NCBI RefSeq assembly: GCF_949628265.1 | Contig: NC_088788.1 | Span: 18,352,001 to 18,416,000 of the forward strand | Length of the DNA: 64,000 nt | Source: Cloeon dipterum | Lineage: Eukaryota > Arthropoda > Insecta > Ephemeroptera > Baetidae | Direction of reading: 5' to 3' | Part shown: one piece after another, positions 26,401-36,552 of the stretch | How the letters are laid out: each line of letters starts with the position of its first letter | Numbering within the stretch: position 1 is the stretch's first letter | Translations under genes and position numbers: made by a program | Notes under the pieces: model-generated | What the model was told of the DNA's origin: nothing | Databases searched by the model: none | The model's input: only the letters and a program-made list of their open reading frames with translations

Positions 26401-29400
26401 TCCTATTTTTAGAAAGTTACAAGAGTTGAATCAACATTTTTTAGTTCTGAAAAAATCGAGTTGGGTAAAAATGTAAAATTAGAGTGAATATTTATTTTAT
26501 AATCTTATCGACGAAAATTGAATTACATGACCTGGTTTTTAAGACATAATACTCAACCATTAATGAGCCATTTTATCCAATTTCCCGGTTAAATTATAAG
26601 TTGTAGACTTTTCCGGAAAATAAAAAAACGACCTACTTACTTTGTAAAATGTTCTGAGTTGTCCAGTGCTTTCCTCTCTGGCGCCTTCAATGGCTGCCAA
26701 GTGTCCATCGTGGAGATAGCTGTGGTTGTCCCTGAGGGCCAGCTGCTGAATCAGGCCGATACTCATCTCAAGAGACACCAAGCGCACTTTTGAGTCTGCA
26801 AATCGACGAGTTACAAACCTGAGCCTAATATTGAAACATCCTTACTCATTTGGCAGCTCAGCGAAATTATCTGTATAAGCCTCTCAATCAAATTTCCGTT
26901 GTACCAATGTTGCGAGTTCTTGGCAGGAAACAAAACTTTGTCCAAAAGGCATTCGTTGACTCCTGCTTGCATAAATAAGTTGATCAAATAAACAGTTAAT
27001 GCACTTTCTCATTATGTACAAGCTTACCATCTAAATATCCAAGAAGGAAGCATATATTTACATACAACTATTACACGGAAAACACAAATTGTATTGACAA
27101 ACTCACCTTTGTTGTGGCCCATTGAGTAAAGCAGACAGAGCGCGAAAAGGGCTACAAAGTCGTTCTCCGTGCAGTCGAGGGATGCGAAAATGGCTTCTAA
27201 GAATGGCCGACCCACTAAGGACACACCTTGTGAGTTCAAAGCTCTGCGTTTCTCTTTCTCCTCGTCGGACACATTCAAGAAACTACCTGCTGGACTAGGC
27301 ACTGGCTCCTGTGATGAGCTTTCTCCCTCTTCATTAGTCGTTGCAGTGTCTGATTGTGAGCAAAAGGTGAATAAAATATTGCAGGTCCAACAATGTCATT
27401 AAGATCATACCAGTGTTGTCTGCACTTGTTTGCTCCGCAGAGGTGTGAGCCTTTTTCCATACTATGGCTTTTTTCTCCTCGTAAGAAAGTTCTAACTCTT
27501 CGTTGATAGTTGGTTTTGGAGGAGATACAAGTTTAGGAATACTGGAGGGAATACTCGACTGAAAATGTTTCAAATTTTTTAAAATCATTAAAATTTAGTA
27601 GTTTAATAAAAAAGAATTTCCTGTACAAAATTTAATCAGACCTTTTTTGTTGAAAATTCACAAACTCAGTTCTTACAAGGAAACCCTGGGTGCGTTCCGC
27701 TTAAAAATATAAAATTTCGACCTCGAAAAACTTGCATAAAATTAGAAGAAAATGACCAAGTTTCAATTTACGAAGCCGAACATTACCATTTCGTCTTATG
27801 GGGGAATCCCCATAAATTTATAAATAGGAGCAATTCTCACGCAATCACGATGAAATTTGGAATACAAGCTCTCCTTGACAAGATGTATTGATTGATAAAG
27901 AGCAATTTTTGAATCTAAGATATAGAGATGAATTTAAACGACTTTGACAAATTGAACAAATTTATTAATGGCTCCTAAATATATTTAAATATTTAAAACA
28001 ATACATAAGGCACCTTAAAAATAGTTTAGCAGCATTGCTTCAATTTACATTGACCCATCAATTGATTTGTCTCGTCAAGGGGACTAAAGAAACCAAAAAT
28101 CATCACGATTTAACAAACATTGTAATTTTAATAAAGTTTATCCTTCGATGTTTGTCCAAGTCTTAAGTCGAAAACAGTTACATAGATTGTAAAATTTGGA
28201 ATAGAAGGTCATTTATCAAAATAAAAAAGTGAATTGAGGAAAAAATTGCATTACAGGGTGCAGCGCATCCCGTTTCAGAATTTGCACTCCATTTCAGAAT
28301 TCTGAAATGGGATTGATTTTGCTTGATTTTGAAGCCATTTCAAATTGTGTAAATTCTACTTCCAATATCAAGAATTCTAGGAAAACATAACAAATTTTTC
28401 GTCCCAAAAATATCGCTAACCTTCATTTAGATCATTGCAAATAATATTAGACATTTCTTATTAATTAGTTTTCAATAATTTTAATACCTGAGCAAGTGCA
28501 GTCATATTGTGAGCTTGGTCGTCATCTGATATGCTCGAGCTGTCAGAATTCAAAATAATCCAAGCCAAAGTGTGCACAAGAGGTGCGTGTGTGATGATCA
28601 GAAACACTTGAGAGAGAAGGAACAAAGCAACGACTTTGCTCACGTAAGGTCTGCTCTGCTGAGAAAAAATAACAGTATAAGGAAAAACACACTTTAAGGG
28701 AGATATACCTGAGTGACAGAGTCCTGGGAGGAGAGTCTGGGCGCCAAAGACAAGACATAAAGTGGCATCAAAAGTCGATGTAACAGCTGATCAGTCAGAA
28801 CGCAGTTCAGGTCACCAATATCCAAGCAAAGAATATCGTTTAAGTAGTGCAAATGATCCAGATGCTCGGCAACAAGATCGGCCAATTTTCCTTTGCTTTG
28901 ATGGCTGTTTGAAAGGAATGGTCAGTCATTTTGTGCTAGTTATTTCAATAATTAAGTTATTACTCGGCGTCATTCCGCACGCAGTTGTCCAGTTCAAGAA
29001 CGTGATTTCCAATGAACCAGACCAGATTCGAGAAGTATGGCGCTGCAGTTCGATCCCCAATGAATTTAAGCATTGATTTGTCATCAACTTTGTACACATT
29101 TAAAGTTAGGGTTCGAACAGCAATTCTGACCATACTTTCGGAGTGGTTGAAGAATTTAATGGCCTCTGTATACAAGGGAAAGTCATTTGTGTGCTGCGAG
29201 AAGGAATTAATTAGCTAGAAATAAGCAAAAATCAGGATTACGGCTTTACCTCATTGTAGAAGAAGTGGATAGTGTGAGTATTAAGCTTAAATGAAAGCGT
29301 CTTGAGGAACGAGATATAGTATGCCATGACTTCTTCATCAGAGAAGTCAAATTTGTGCACGATTATGGAGTTAACATGATTGTTGCTCAAAAGGTAATCT

Positions 29401-29938
29401 GAAATGAACAAATGAATGAATTTTGAAACGATTTCAATGCACAGAGAACTTACAGAGAGAAGTTTCATTTCTGATGTTCTCAAACAAAATATTCAGGGTC
29501 TGCAAAAGTTGAACGCACACGTAGCTCCCACATTTTTGCCTCATGATCTTCAAGAAAAACGACAACATGTTTTTCTCGAGGAAAAAGCTGAGGGTTGAAG
29601 GTTATAATTTAATTTCGTTGCGTTTAATACTGAAGGACAACTCACTCAAACACGCTGCCGTCATTCTGGTCGCCCCAAATCAAGATTTCGGCGATAGACC
29701 TCAAGGTTTCGACCAGCAGACCTCTGTTGCTTTCGGACACAGTCTGATTCTTGGACAGCACGTTGTAAAGATACCTGACACAAATTCAAAATAATGTATG
29801 TACATATAATTGGGCGTAGGATTTTAAGTGTGCCACTTAAAATTTAACGCGCACAAATACTCACTTTAAATGCTCCAACGAGTGCGGATTTTTGGGCTTC
29901 CACAAACCGCCACCAAACCAACTTCGACTCCTAAACAT
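23418..29938 (-). CDS. CLEC16A: CLEC16A / endosomal maturation defective (ema) homolog
   Basis: Endolysosomal membrane-associated protein; family members promote endosome maturation, autophagosome growth and mitophagy, with links to the HOPS complex and Nrdp1/Parkin. Eighteen exons: 29865-29938, 29646-29774, 29454-29587, 29250-29398, 28964-29214, 28709-28904, 28488-28658, 27411-27558, 27107-27349, 26846-26962, 26641-26795, 25871-26032, 25678-25816, 24995-25298, 24530-24660, 24324-24476, 24117-24268, 23418-23714. They close to 1034 residues; the human protein is about 1050. The start MFRSRSWFGGGLWKPKNPHS and the FPL domain at about residues 50-200 (YYLLSNNHVNSIIVHKFDFS) are diagnostic. NVEWLMMDSNILLPPTGTPM and ERTRRTIRAFLLVRELSQSL are further conserved blocks. 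The last four exons encode a Ser/Pro-rich, probably disordered tail. Despite the vertebrate name there is no true lectin domain. Confidence 0.95.
28267..28313. repeat. Inverted repeat with a perfect 22-bp palindrome, in a CLEC16A intron
   Basis: Bases 28289-28310 read the same on both strands (half-site CCATTTCAGAA). The left copy at 28267-28281 matches the reverse complement of 28299-28313 with one mismatch, so three related TTTCAGAAT units occur in 47 bases. It lies in the 0.9-kb intron 27559-28487. Confidence 0.8.
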
Positions 29939-31086
29939 TTCTCTTGATTACAAAACAGCGCAGTTGCAATAGGTTTGAAAAATAGCGAGAGTTTCGACGA
30001 CGAAACTGTTACGTTCTTATCACAATGGAATTTATAGCTCTCGCCAACTTGTTACGGACTAACATGGCTCTCAGCTGGATTCCTCTGGCTGCGCTATGTC
30101 CTCCTAACGTCTCTGCCAGCCAACATTTTCGTCAAAATATCTCAATTAGGATGAGCTATAGCACTCGATAGGCGGTGCATTATTTCTCCTTGCACTGCTG
30201 CTCACTCGCTTGTCCTGTCTGTCAGTAAAATCGACCTTGTAAACAGATGATCGTCAGAGCTCACACTATGCGACAGCGCCTCTAGCGGTTACTTTGTTTA
30301 ATTAAATTTCGAGATACAATTTGTTTGACACACTCTAGTTCGAGAAAATAATTAAAGAGGATTGATACCGGTTTTTGAGAAGAGAATGCGTCAAAATTAA
30401 CCCAAATTTTACAGATTTTGAATTTTATTATTTGAAGCTAGACTCCCTTATTGACTGTTGCTCAATTATTGCAGAAAAATTTTCAATCAACTAATAACTA
30501 ACTGCAATTGAAGCCAAAAATTCTAGTACTTTTCAATTCACTTCAAACGCATCAGTACTAATTATCCCGATAATTACAATATTTAAATATTATCAATAAC
30601 TTGTATGTTTATTATTCTAATCATCACTATTACTTAATAAGAACAAGAACTAAAATGTTACCAACAAAAATGAACTTTGAAACAATGCTATTTTGAGAAA
30701 ATAAATTATTAAATATTTAAAGACTATACATACACAATATTTGTGAAATGATTTTCATGGTATGAGGTAATTTAGATAAAAACGAGTTAATGTTGCAACA
30801 GATAAGTTTTATTTCCTTTCAAATGGCACTTCTGAGCAAGTATTCACAAAGCAAGACAGGAATAGGTCTTTAAAGCGACTGCAACTTCTAAAGTTGATAT
30901 TTTTTCTATTACAATGCATGAGGGCAAAAAGCAACTCTTTCATATATAAGAAAATACATTTTTAAATCTCTGAATAAACAAAATAAAATGCCAACAAACA
31001 AATCTTTCTCTATCTTTTCTATATAAGATGCGAGATTTTTCAAATTTTGATTAAGGCACTTAAAAATTTGGCAATCATAATCAGAT
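29939..31086. other. Intergenic spacer between CLEC16A start and ECHS1 end
   Basis: About 1.1 kb. The part next to CLEC16A (29940-30300) is GC-richer and likely contains its promoter and 5' leader. An AATAAA on the minus strand at 30808-30813 is a candidate ECHS1 polyadenylation signal. No gene is visible. Confidence 0.55.
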
Positions 31087-32476
31087 TCAGTTGTTGGTGA
31101 ACTTAGGTGGTCTCTTCTCAACAAAAGCAGTCATTCCTTCCTTGCGGTCATCCTGTAAAAAAGAAAGGCCAGGAATAAAAAATATTCATTAGAGTATTAT
31201 CCATCTTACAGTGGCAAAAGTGGCGTGGAAAAGTCGTTTCTCCTGTCGGAGACCTTGCTCAAGGGTGGTTTCGTAAGCGGCATTGACAGATTCTTTGCAA
31301 AGAGTGACAATCAGTGGTGAGTGAGAGGAAATTTTCTCTCCAAGCTTCACGGCCTCCTCAACCAACTTATCAGCAGGGACAACCTTGCTGACCAGACCTG
31401 AAATTGTGATTAAAAAAACAACCTCCAAAGATTAAGAATCAAATCTAACCAAGCTGAAGGGCTTCTTGGGCGCTGATCATGTTTCCAGTGAGGCATATTT
31501 CCATGGCCTTGGACTTTCCGACCACCCTGGTGAGCCTCTGGGTGCCACCAGCTCCAGGAATGGTTCCAATGGCGATTTCGGGCTGGCCGAACTTTGCCTT
31601 GTCTCCAGCATAGATGATGTCGCACATCATGGCCACTTCGCATCCTCCGCCAAGAGCGTAGCCATTCACAGCAGCAATGATGGGCTTGCGAATGTTAGTC
31701 ATGTTGGACCAGTGGCACAAGAAATTGTTCCTGACGTTCGAGGAGAAATCGTTGTTCTGCATTTCCTTGATGTCGGCGCCTGAAATTAATTTAAAAATAA
31801 ATTAGCATAGCCATAAAAAGAATTAATTCAATTTATCATTTTTTTTCAATAACTAAAAAACAATGATTAGATATGGAAAAATGACTTCTCACTAGTTTCC
31901 ATAAGACTATTTACAATTATGATACGGTAATAAAACCTATAGATATTTAATGTGGAATAAATAATTATTTTTCATAAGTTCTGGAAAAAATTATTTTTTA
32001 CCTGCGGCAAAAGCCTTCTCGCTGCCGGTGAGGACAATAGCTCCCACAGAGGCATCAGCGTCAAAAGCGGCCAGGGCAGCATTGACATCAAGCATCAGGG
32101 CATTGCACAAGGCGTTCAGAGACTTGGGCCGGTTCAGGGTGATCACACCCACATTCTGCTTTTCGCCCTTCTTCTCGACGAGGATGTGCTCATATTTGCC
32201 TGCGAATCGAGTAGTGTTATCTAGATTTCACCAAATCAGAAGGGATCCACAGTGAGGGGGATTTAAAAATGGTTGCCAGCTGCGAAGGCACAGGCCGGGG
32301 TTAAAGGACCACCAAGTAACGGTGCGGGAAGACGCGGGTGGAGTAGAATTTAGGGTCAGTTTGGTGGTTGTACCTGTGCTCATCAACCTGAGGCACACAT
32401 TGAACCTCTGCTGCTGGTTGGCAAGGCCCGAAGCCCGGCTGAAGACGGAGCGCGCTGCCGTGAAAACGTTCGCCAT
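31087..32476 (-). CDS. ECHS1: Enoyl-CoA hydratase, mitochondrial (short-chain, ECHS1)
   Basis: Hydrates 2-trans-enoyl-CoA to 3-hydroxyacyl-CoA in the second step of mitochondrial fatty-acid beta-oxidation and in valine breakdown. Five exons: 32374-32476, 32002-32199, 31450-31779, 31210-31397, 31087-31152; phases close to 294 residues (human about 290). The first 35 residues ([20 protein letters not shown]...) are rich in Arg and Ser without acids, a matrix-targeting peptide. The crotonase fold follows: AFAAGADIKEM and [12 protein letters not shown] supply the oxyanion hole, and the two catalytic glutamates are Glu148 (GGCE) and Glu168 ([20 protein letters not shown]). The C-terminus [13 protein letters not shown] is the standard one. 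The ATG has a purine at -3. Nothing is missing, so it should be active. Confidence 0.97.
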
Positions 32477-32771
32477 TGCTGGATTGAGAGCGAAGAGAGT
32501 GAAAAAGTGGGATGAGCCGAGCCGTTTAAAGGTCCAAGGCCAAGGCCAAACGTCAGAGGTAAATTTTGGCACTTTTACTTTTCATTTTGATCTAGTTAGT
32601 GTTCGGAATGTGCGGATTTACGTCAGCGGATACGGATGAATTATTTATGAGGGACATCGAATGAAGTTTCTTTCAAAATTTGCTGAAAGTTCTTGGCTGC
32701 AATCCACAAGTGTATCATATATTTATGCGCGCGAAAATTTCAAAACTTCTCTTGGTACTCACTCTAGACCC

Positions 32772-32842
32772 CTGCACGGTAGAGTCCTTGTATTAGACTA
32801 ATGTCCTTGTATTAGACTTATACAAGGACTCTACTGCACGGT
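32772..32842. repeat. Compound short repeat: direct and inverted copies
   Basis: The 16-mer GTCCTTGTATTAGACT occurs at 32784-32799 and again at 32803-32818. The arm TAGAGTCCTTGTA (32780-32792) pairs with TACAAGGACTCTA (32821-32833), and CTGCACGGT occurs on both outer sides (32772-32780 and 32834-32842). The result is a flanked stem-loop upstream of ECHS1. Confidence 0.8.
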
Positions 32843-32995
32843 GTGCGGTGTGGTGTTGAAAACCCGCAAACCACACACCAAAACCGCAAAAATTGCAGTT
32901 TTGGTGTCGAAAGTAGCGGTTGCGGCGTCGTTGTGGTTTTGAGAGCGCGGTTGTGGTCTACCGCGTAAAACCGCAAAATGTTTGTCCAACCGTCC
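32840..32995. repeat. Region dense in GCGGT/ACCGC-type motifs on both strands
   Basis: Over about 150 bases, AACCGCAAA, GGTTGCGG, TGTGGTTTT and related words recur in both orientations. It follows directly on the compound repeat and stands out from the AT-rich surroundings. It may be the end of a small non-autonomous transposon or a degenerate satellite; no coding frame is present. Confidence 0.5.
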
Positions 32996-33391
32996 AAAAA
33001 TTTGTCACAAGAAAACATAAAAAATCAAATTTTTCCCCTAAAATGTTTTGAATTTTTCTTTTGAGTTTTCTTTAATAAGTTATGCCTTTTCCAACTGCAA
33101 TCTAAAATATGTGCTATCTTATGGCTAAATAGTCTAAACTATTATTTCAATGAAATCCTTACCTCCTTTTGGTCTTTTCACCTTCTTTCAAAAAGGTTCA
33201 TGTAAGAGCTCAAACTGTTTGATGATTTTCATTTTGATGGCACTATATAGAATCATTTATGAATTTTTGAAGTTTAACTCAAGAATTTTTATTTTATACT
33301 TTATTTTTTGGATCATAAACATAACACTTTTGTCTATATGTACAATTCTGTAATTCATTGTGTACTGTACGTGCAGCCAAAGTTCATACTG

Positions 33392-35454
33392 TTATTGGAA
33401 GTGGTCAAGAATGCTGATGAGTTCTTCATCAATAAACCAACTGTATGCATCCTCAGAAATATCTTGTTGCATGTCACTAAAAAAGTATGAAACGCCTGGC
33501 ATTTGTCCAGTATCTTTTTTTCCGTCCCTTAGACTTTTTGCCACAATAGAGTACTCACTTGGGTAATAATTCATGTAAAATTTCACGTGAGTAAGTTGAT
33601 GCAGACTACCGGCGGCGCATTTAATCAATTCCATGAGTTCTTTGAAATGTTCGACAACAGCGACATTAGTGAGTCTACTCCAGGAATTTATCCTCATTTG
33701 GATGATGAGAGTTTTGAGTTTTCGCAGAACCTTCTTTTCGATAACTGATGGTTTTAGCATCTTAAGGTCCTTCACACTAAATTCATCGGCATACAATGTC
33801 ACCTTCTGCAGATCGGGTGCGCTCAGAATATTGGGTAAATCCGCAGGAGCGCTGCATTTGGGACCAGACAAAATTTTAGTTTTAAAATGAGCGATATTTT
33901 TGATTGAAGTACTCACCAACAATAGCAACTATAATAACCTAATTTTACTTCTTGAAGATGAGAGAAAAAGGTTATAGGCTCAGTACCAATTGCGATCGTG
34001 TGAAGTTGAAGTTTCTCCAACTTTGGGCAGGCAGTAAAAATCTGTTGGAAGGACAGCATGGATTCATCAATAACTTCTGTGCTATATTGGATAATGCTAA
34101 GTGCCAGTAGATTTGATCCATATTTGTCCAAGAAGCATTTCAATACAGGCAGTGGAAATTCGACAATTTCCAGACTCTCAATTTGGGTAAATTTTAACAA
34201 AGCTTGCCACTGGATGTCTTTATCGCGGATAATCTTTTCATACCAATAGATCTGAAAAATGTGAAATTTTTGTGGGACAGACCTAGATTAGCGATAAATA
34301 TTTTATAAGTGTGCGTATATCTCACCCATAAATGACTGACATGAGGAAATGCCAAGTGAATGCTTTCACTTATACTCTCTTCGGAAAAATCCACCAACAA
34401 TTGGCGCAGGTTTGACGTTCCACGACGTTCTGGGTCCAGATGAGCCAAAGAGTTGTAGTCATGCTTGGAACAAAGCTCACTTGCGTAGTTTTCAATGACT
34501 TGCAAGTTCGGGAGATGGTCTATTAACAAACGCCTCCAGTGATAACCTGCGTATGCGTTGTAGATAAAAACTTTCAGATTTGGTAAGCTCTTTTTCATTT
34601 TTTCAACTATTTGTTTTTCATCGAAGTCAATGTCAGCAAAACCGCTGGGGAAACAAACGCTGATAAATTGTAGTTCTTTTAGGTGCTCGCCAAGTTGAAA
34701 TAGGTCATCGAGCCCGTTAAGGTTGCACAATTCATCTATTTGAAGAAGTTTTAGCTGTACTAATCTACCGAGCGCTTGAAGTAACTCAGTGTCCACAGGA
34801 ATATCAGGAAATCTGTTGTCACTGCTTTTCTTGCTTGTTATCTTCAGCTCTTCGATGTTGGGAGCAATTTCAAACAACTGCACCACTGCCTGACAGATCA
34901 AATGTAAGAATTATAAAAATCAAATTTCTAAAACAAGTTTTCAGTAATTACCGATTTAAAGTAATGATATTTCAGTTCAATTGGAGAATATGAAAGATAT
35001 GCAGTTAAATCGACGGATTTTAGTCCCATCCTAAGAGAAATTTCTAAGGCAGGAACCATCAGGATATTCATTTCCTCGTGATATCTCAAGAGCTTGTTGC
35101 ACTCCGTCGACAACAGGTCATTCAAAACCTTCATAAGCTGGTCGGGAGCTGCATAATAGGCATTATTGGAAGACCAATAAAAAGAGCTGTATCAATTTTC
35201 TAATCCTATATATAAACACTTAAGCACGGTAATTAAATTCATTTGTGTTGTTTTAACAACGCAAATACATACATGGTCAATGATGAAATATTATGCTCAC
35301 TCAAGTCAAGAAGATTTTCGATCCTGAAATTTGGACTGAGCAGAATACCCAACTTTTTAGCGATCACTTGGATTTTAATCTCACAATTATGTTTGACCTG
35401 GTCCCATCTGGACTGTATTAAATAAATCATGAGGGTCTGCCATGGCGAGAGCAC
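33392..35454 (-). CDS. Leucine-rich protein of unknown function (LRR/F-box-like)
   Basis: Probably five exons: 35269-35454, 34952-35137, 34326-34889, 33917-34251, 33392-33851, giving about 575 residues. The last three joins are firm in phase; the first join is uncertain (weak donor at 35268, alternatives at 35272 and an alternative acceptor at 35149). The start MLSPWQTLMIYLIQSRWDQV is helical. From about residue 120 on, irregular leucine-rich repeats appear: IEELKITSKK, LVQLKLLQIDELCNLNGLDD, HLKELQFISVCF, LPNLKVFIYNAY, LEKLQLHTIAIG. No signal peptide, membrane segment or clear F-box is visible. The repeat layout resembles the LRR half of F-box/LRR proteins, but that is analogy. I do not recognise the gene; it may be a lineage-specific family. 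Confidence 0.7.
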
Positions 35455-36552
35455 GCGCGAGTTGATTTTACGAGAGTAACAACTGTGAAATATCCCTTTT
35501 ATATCCGTTTCAATTAATCCTCTGCTATATGAAATGTGTGTTTATGAATGTGTTCTTGCTTTCGAAAAACAAATTACGTGTAATATTCTGAAAATATTTA
35601 TCAAATTCTGCTGCTTATAATAATTTGTTTACACGTGTCGCGGTCGGTCGGTCGGGAGAGAGAGATCAGGAAAATCATTAAAATCATCGTTTCTCCCTTC
35701 AGGTTAAGGGGTCGGGGGATGAACTTAGAAATGGGTTTAACCAACAAGGCAAACGACCTACATCCTACATCATGATCAATTAACAAAATAATTTTCTTTC
35801 GTGTTTAATTTATTAATCACACACTGAGATTTGGACTATTAATAATATGTATTAAATTAATACAAATTTGTCGGCAATGATTTTTCCTAAATTTGTAAAA
35901 TATTTGCTCAGAGCCAAAACTTCAGGGCAATGGTTTATTCTTCATTTCTCGTCATTTTTCCCGGTGCTTTTGAGCTCATAAAAGGAAGTAAATTACTAAA
36001 TTAAAGCTTTAACTCAGATAAAGGTGTAACTTTTCTAGAAATTTAAAGGTAAAAAAAAATTGAATTGATTTTTATACTCAGGATGACTAATTTTAAAATT
36101 CTAATTTCTTAAATTTACCAACCTTTGTGCATTATTTTTTTGTTTTTCAATAAATTTAAAACTCAATAAGAGAATCAGGTGCTAAATTTCAAATTTATTT
36201 TTTTGGGCATGTCAAATTTTATCATCCTCATTATTTCTATATTCAGCAGACAGCCTCATCAAACTCCTCTTATTGACCTTTCCACATATCTGCAAATTTT
36301 TTTTGTACTTTCATAAAATTATATCTATGAAATTTTGCTAATATTGCATTGAAAAATCTATTCCCGTTTGGTTTACAATATTTCGCTACTTTCATAATTT
36401 TCTCACTGCTCTTCCAATACAAAAACAATATTGGCCACACATTATTTAATTGCGCACCATCAACGTGTCCATCTCACTTTTAGCCTTAATTTTAACTTAG
36501 CAATTAAATTATTGTGCTGAAGAGTAGATGACTTTGGAGTGTAGCTAATTAT

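Noticed and set aside
29040-29060. TTCGATCCCC motif resembling a tRNA T-loop
   Set aside because: It lies inside a CLEC16A coding exon and no acceptor stem or anticodon arm surrounds it.
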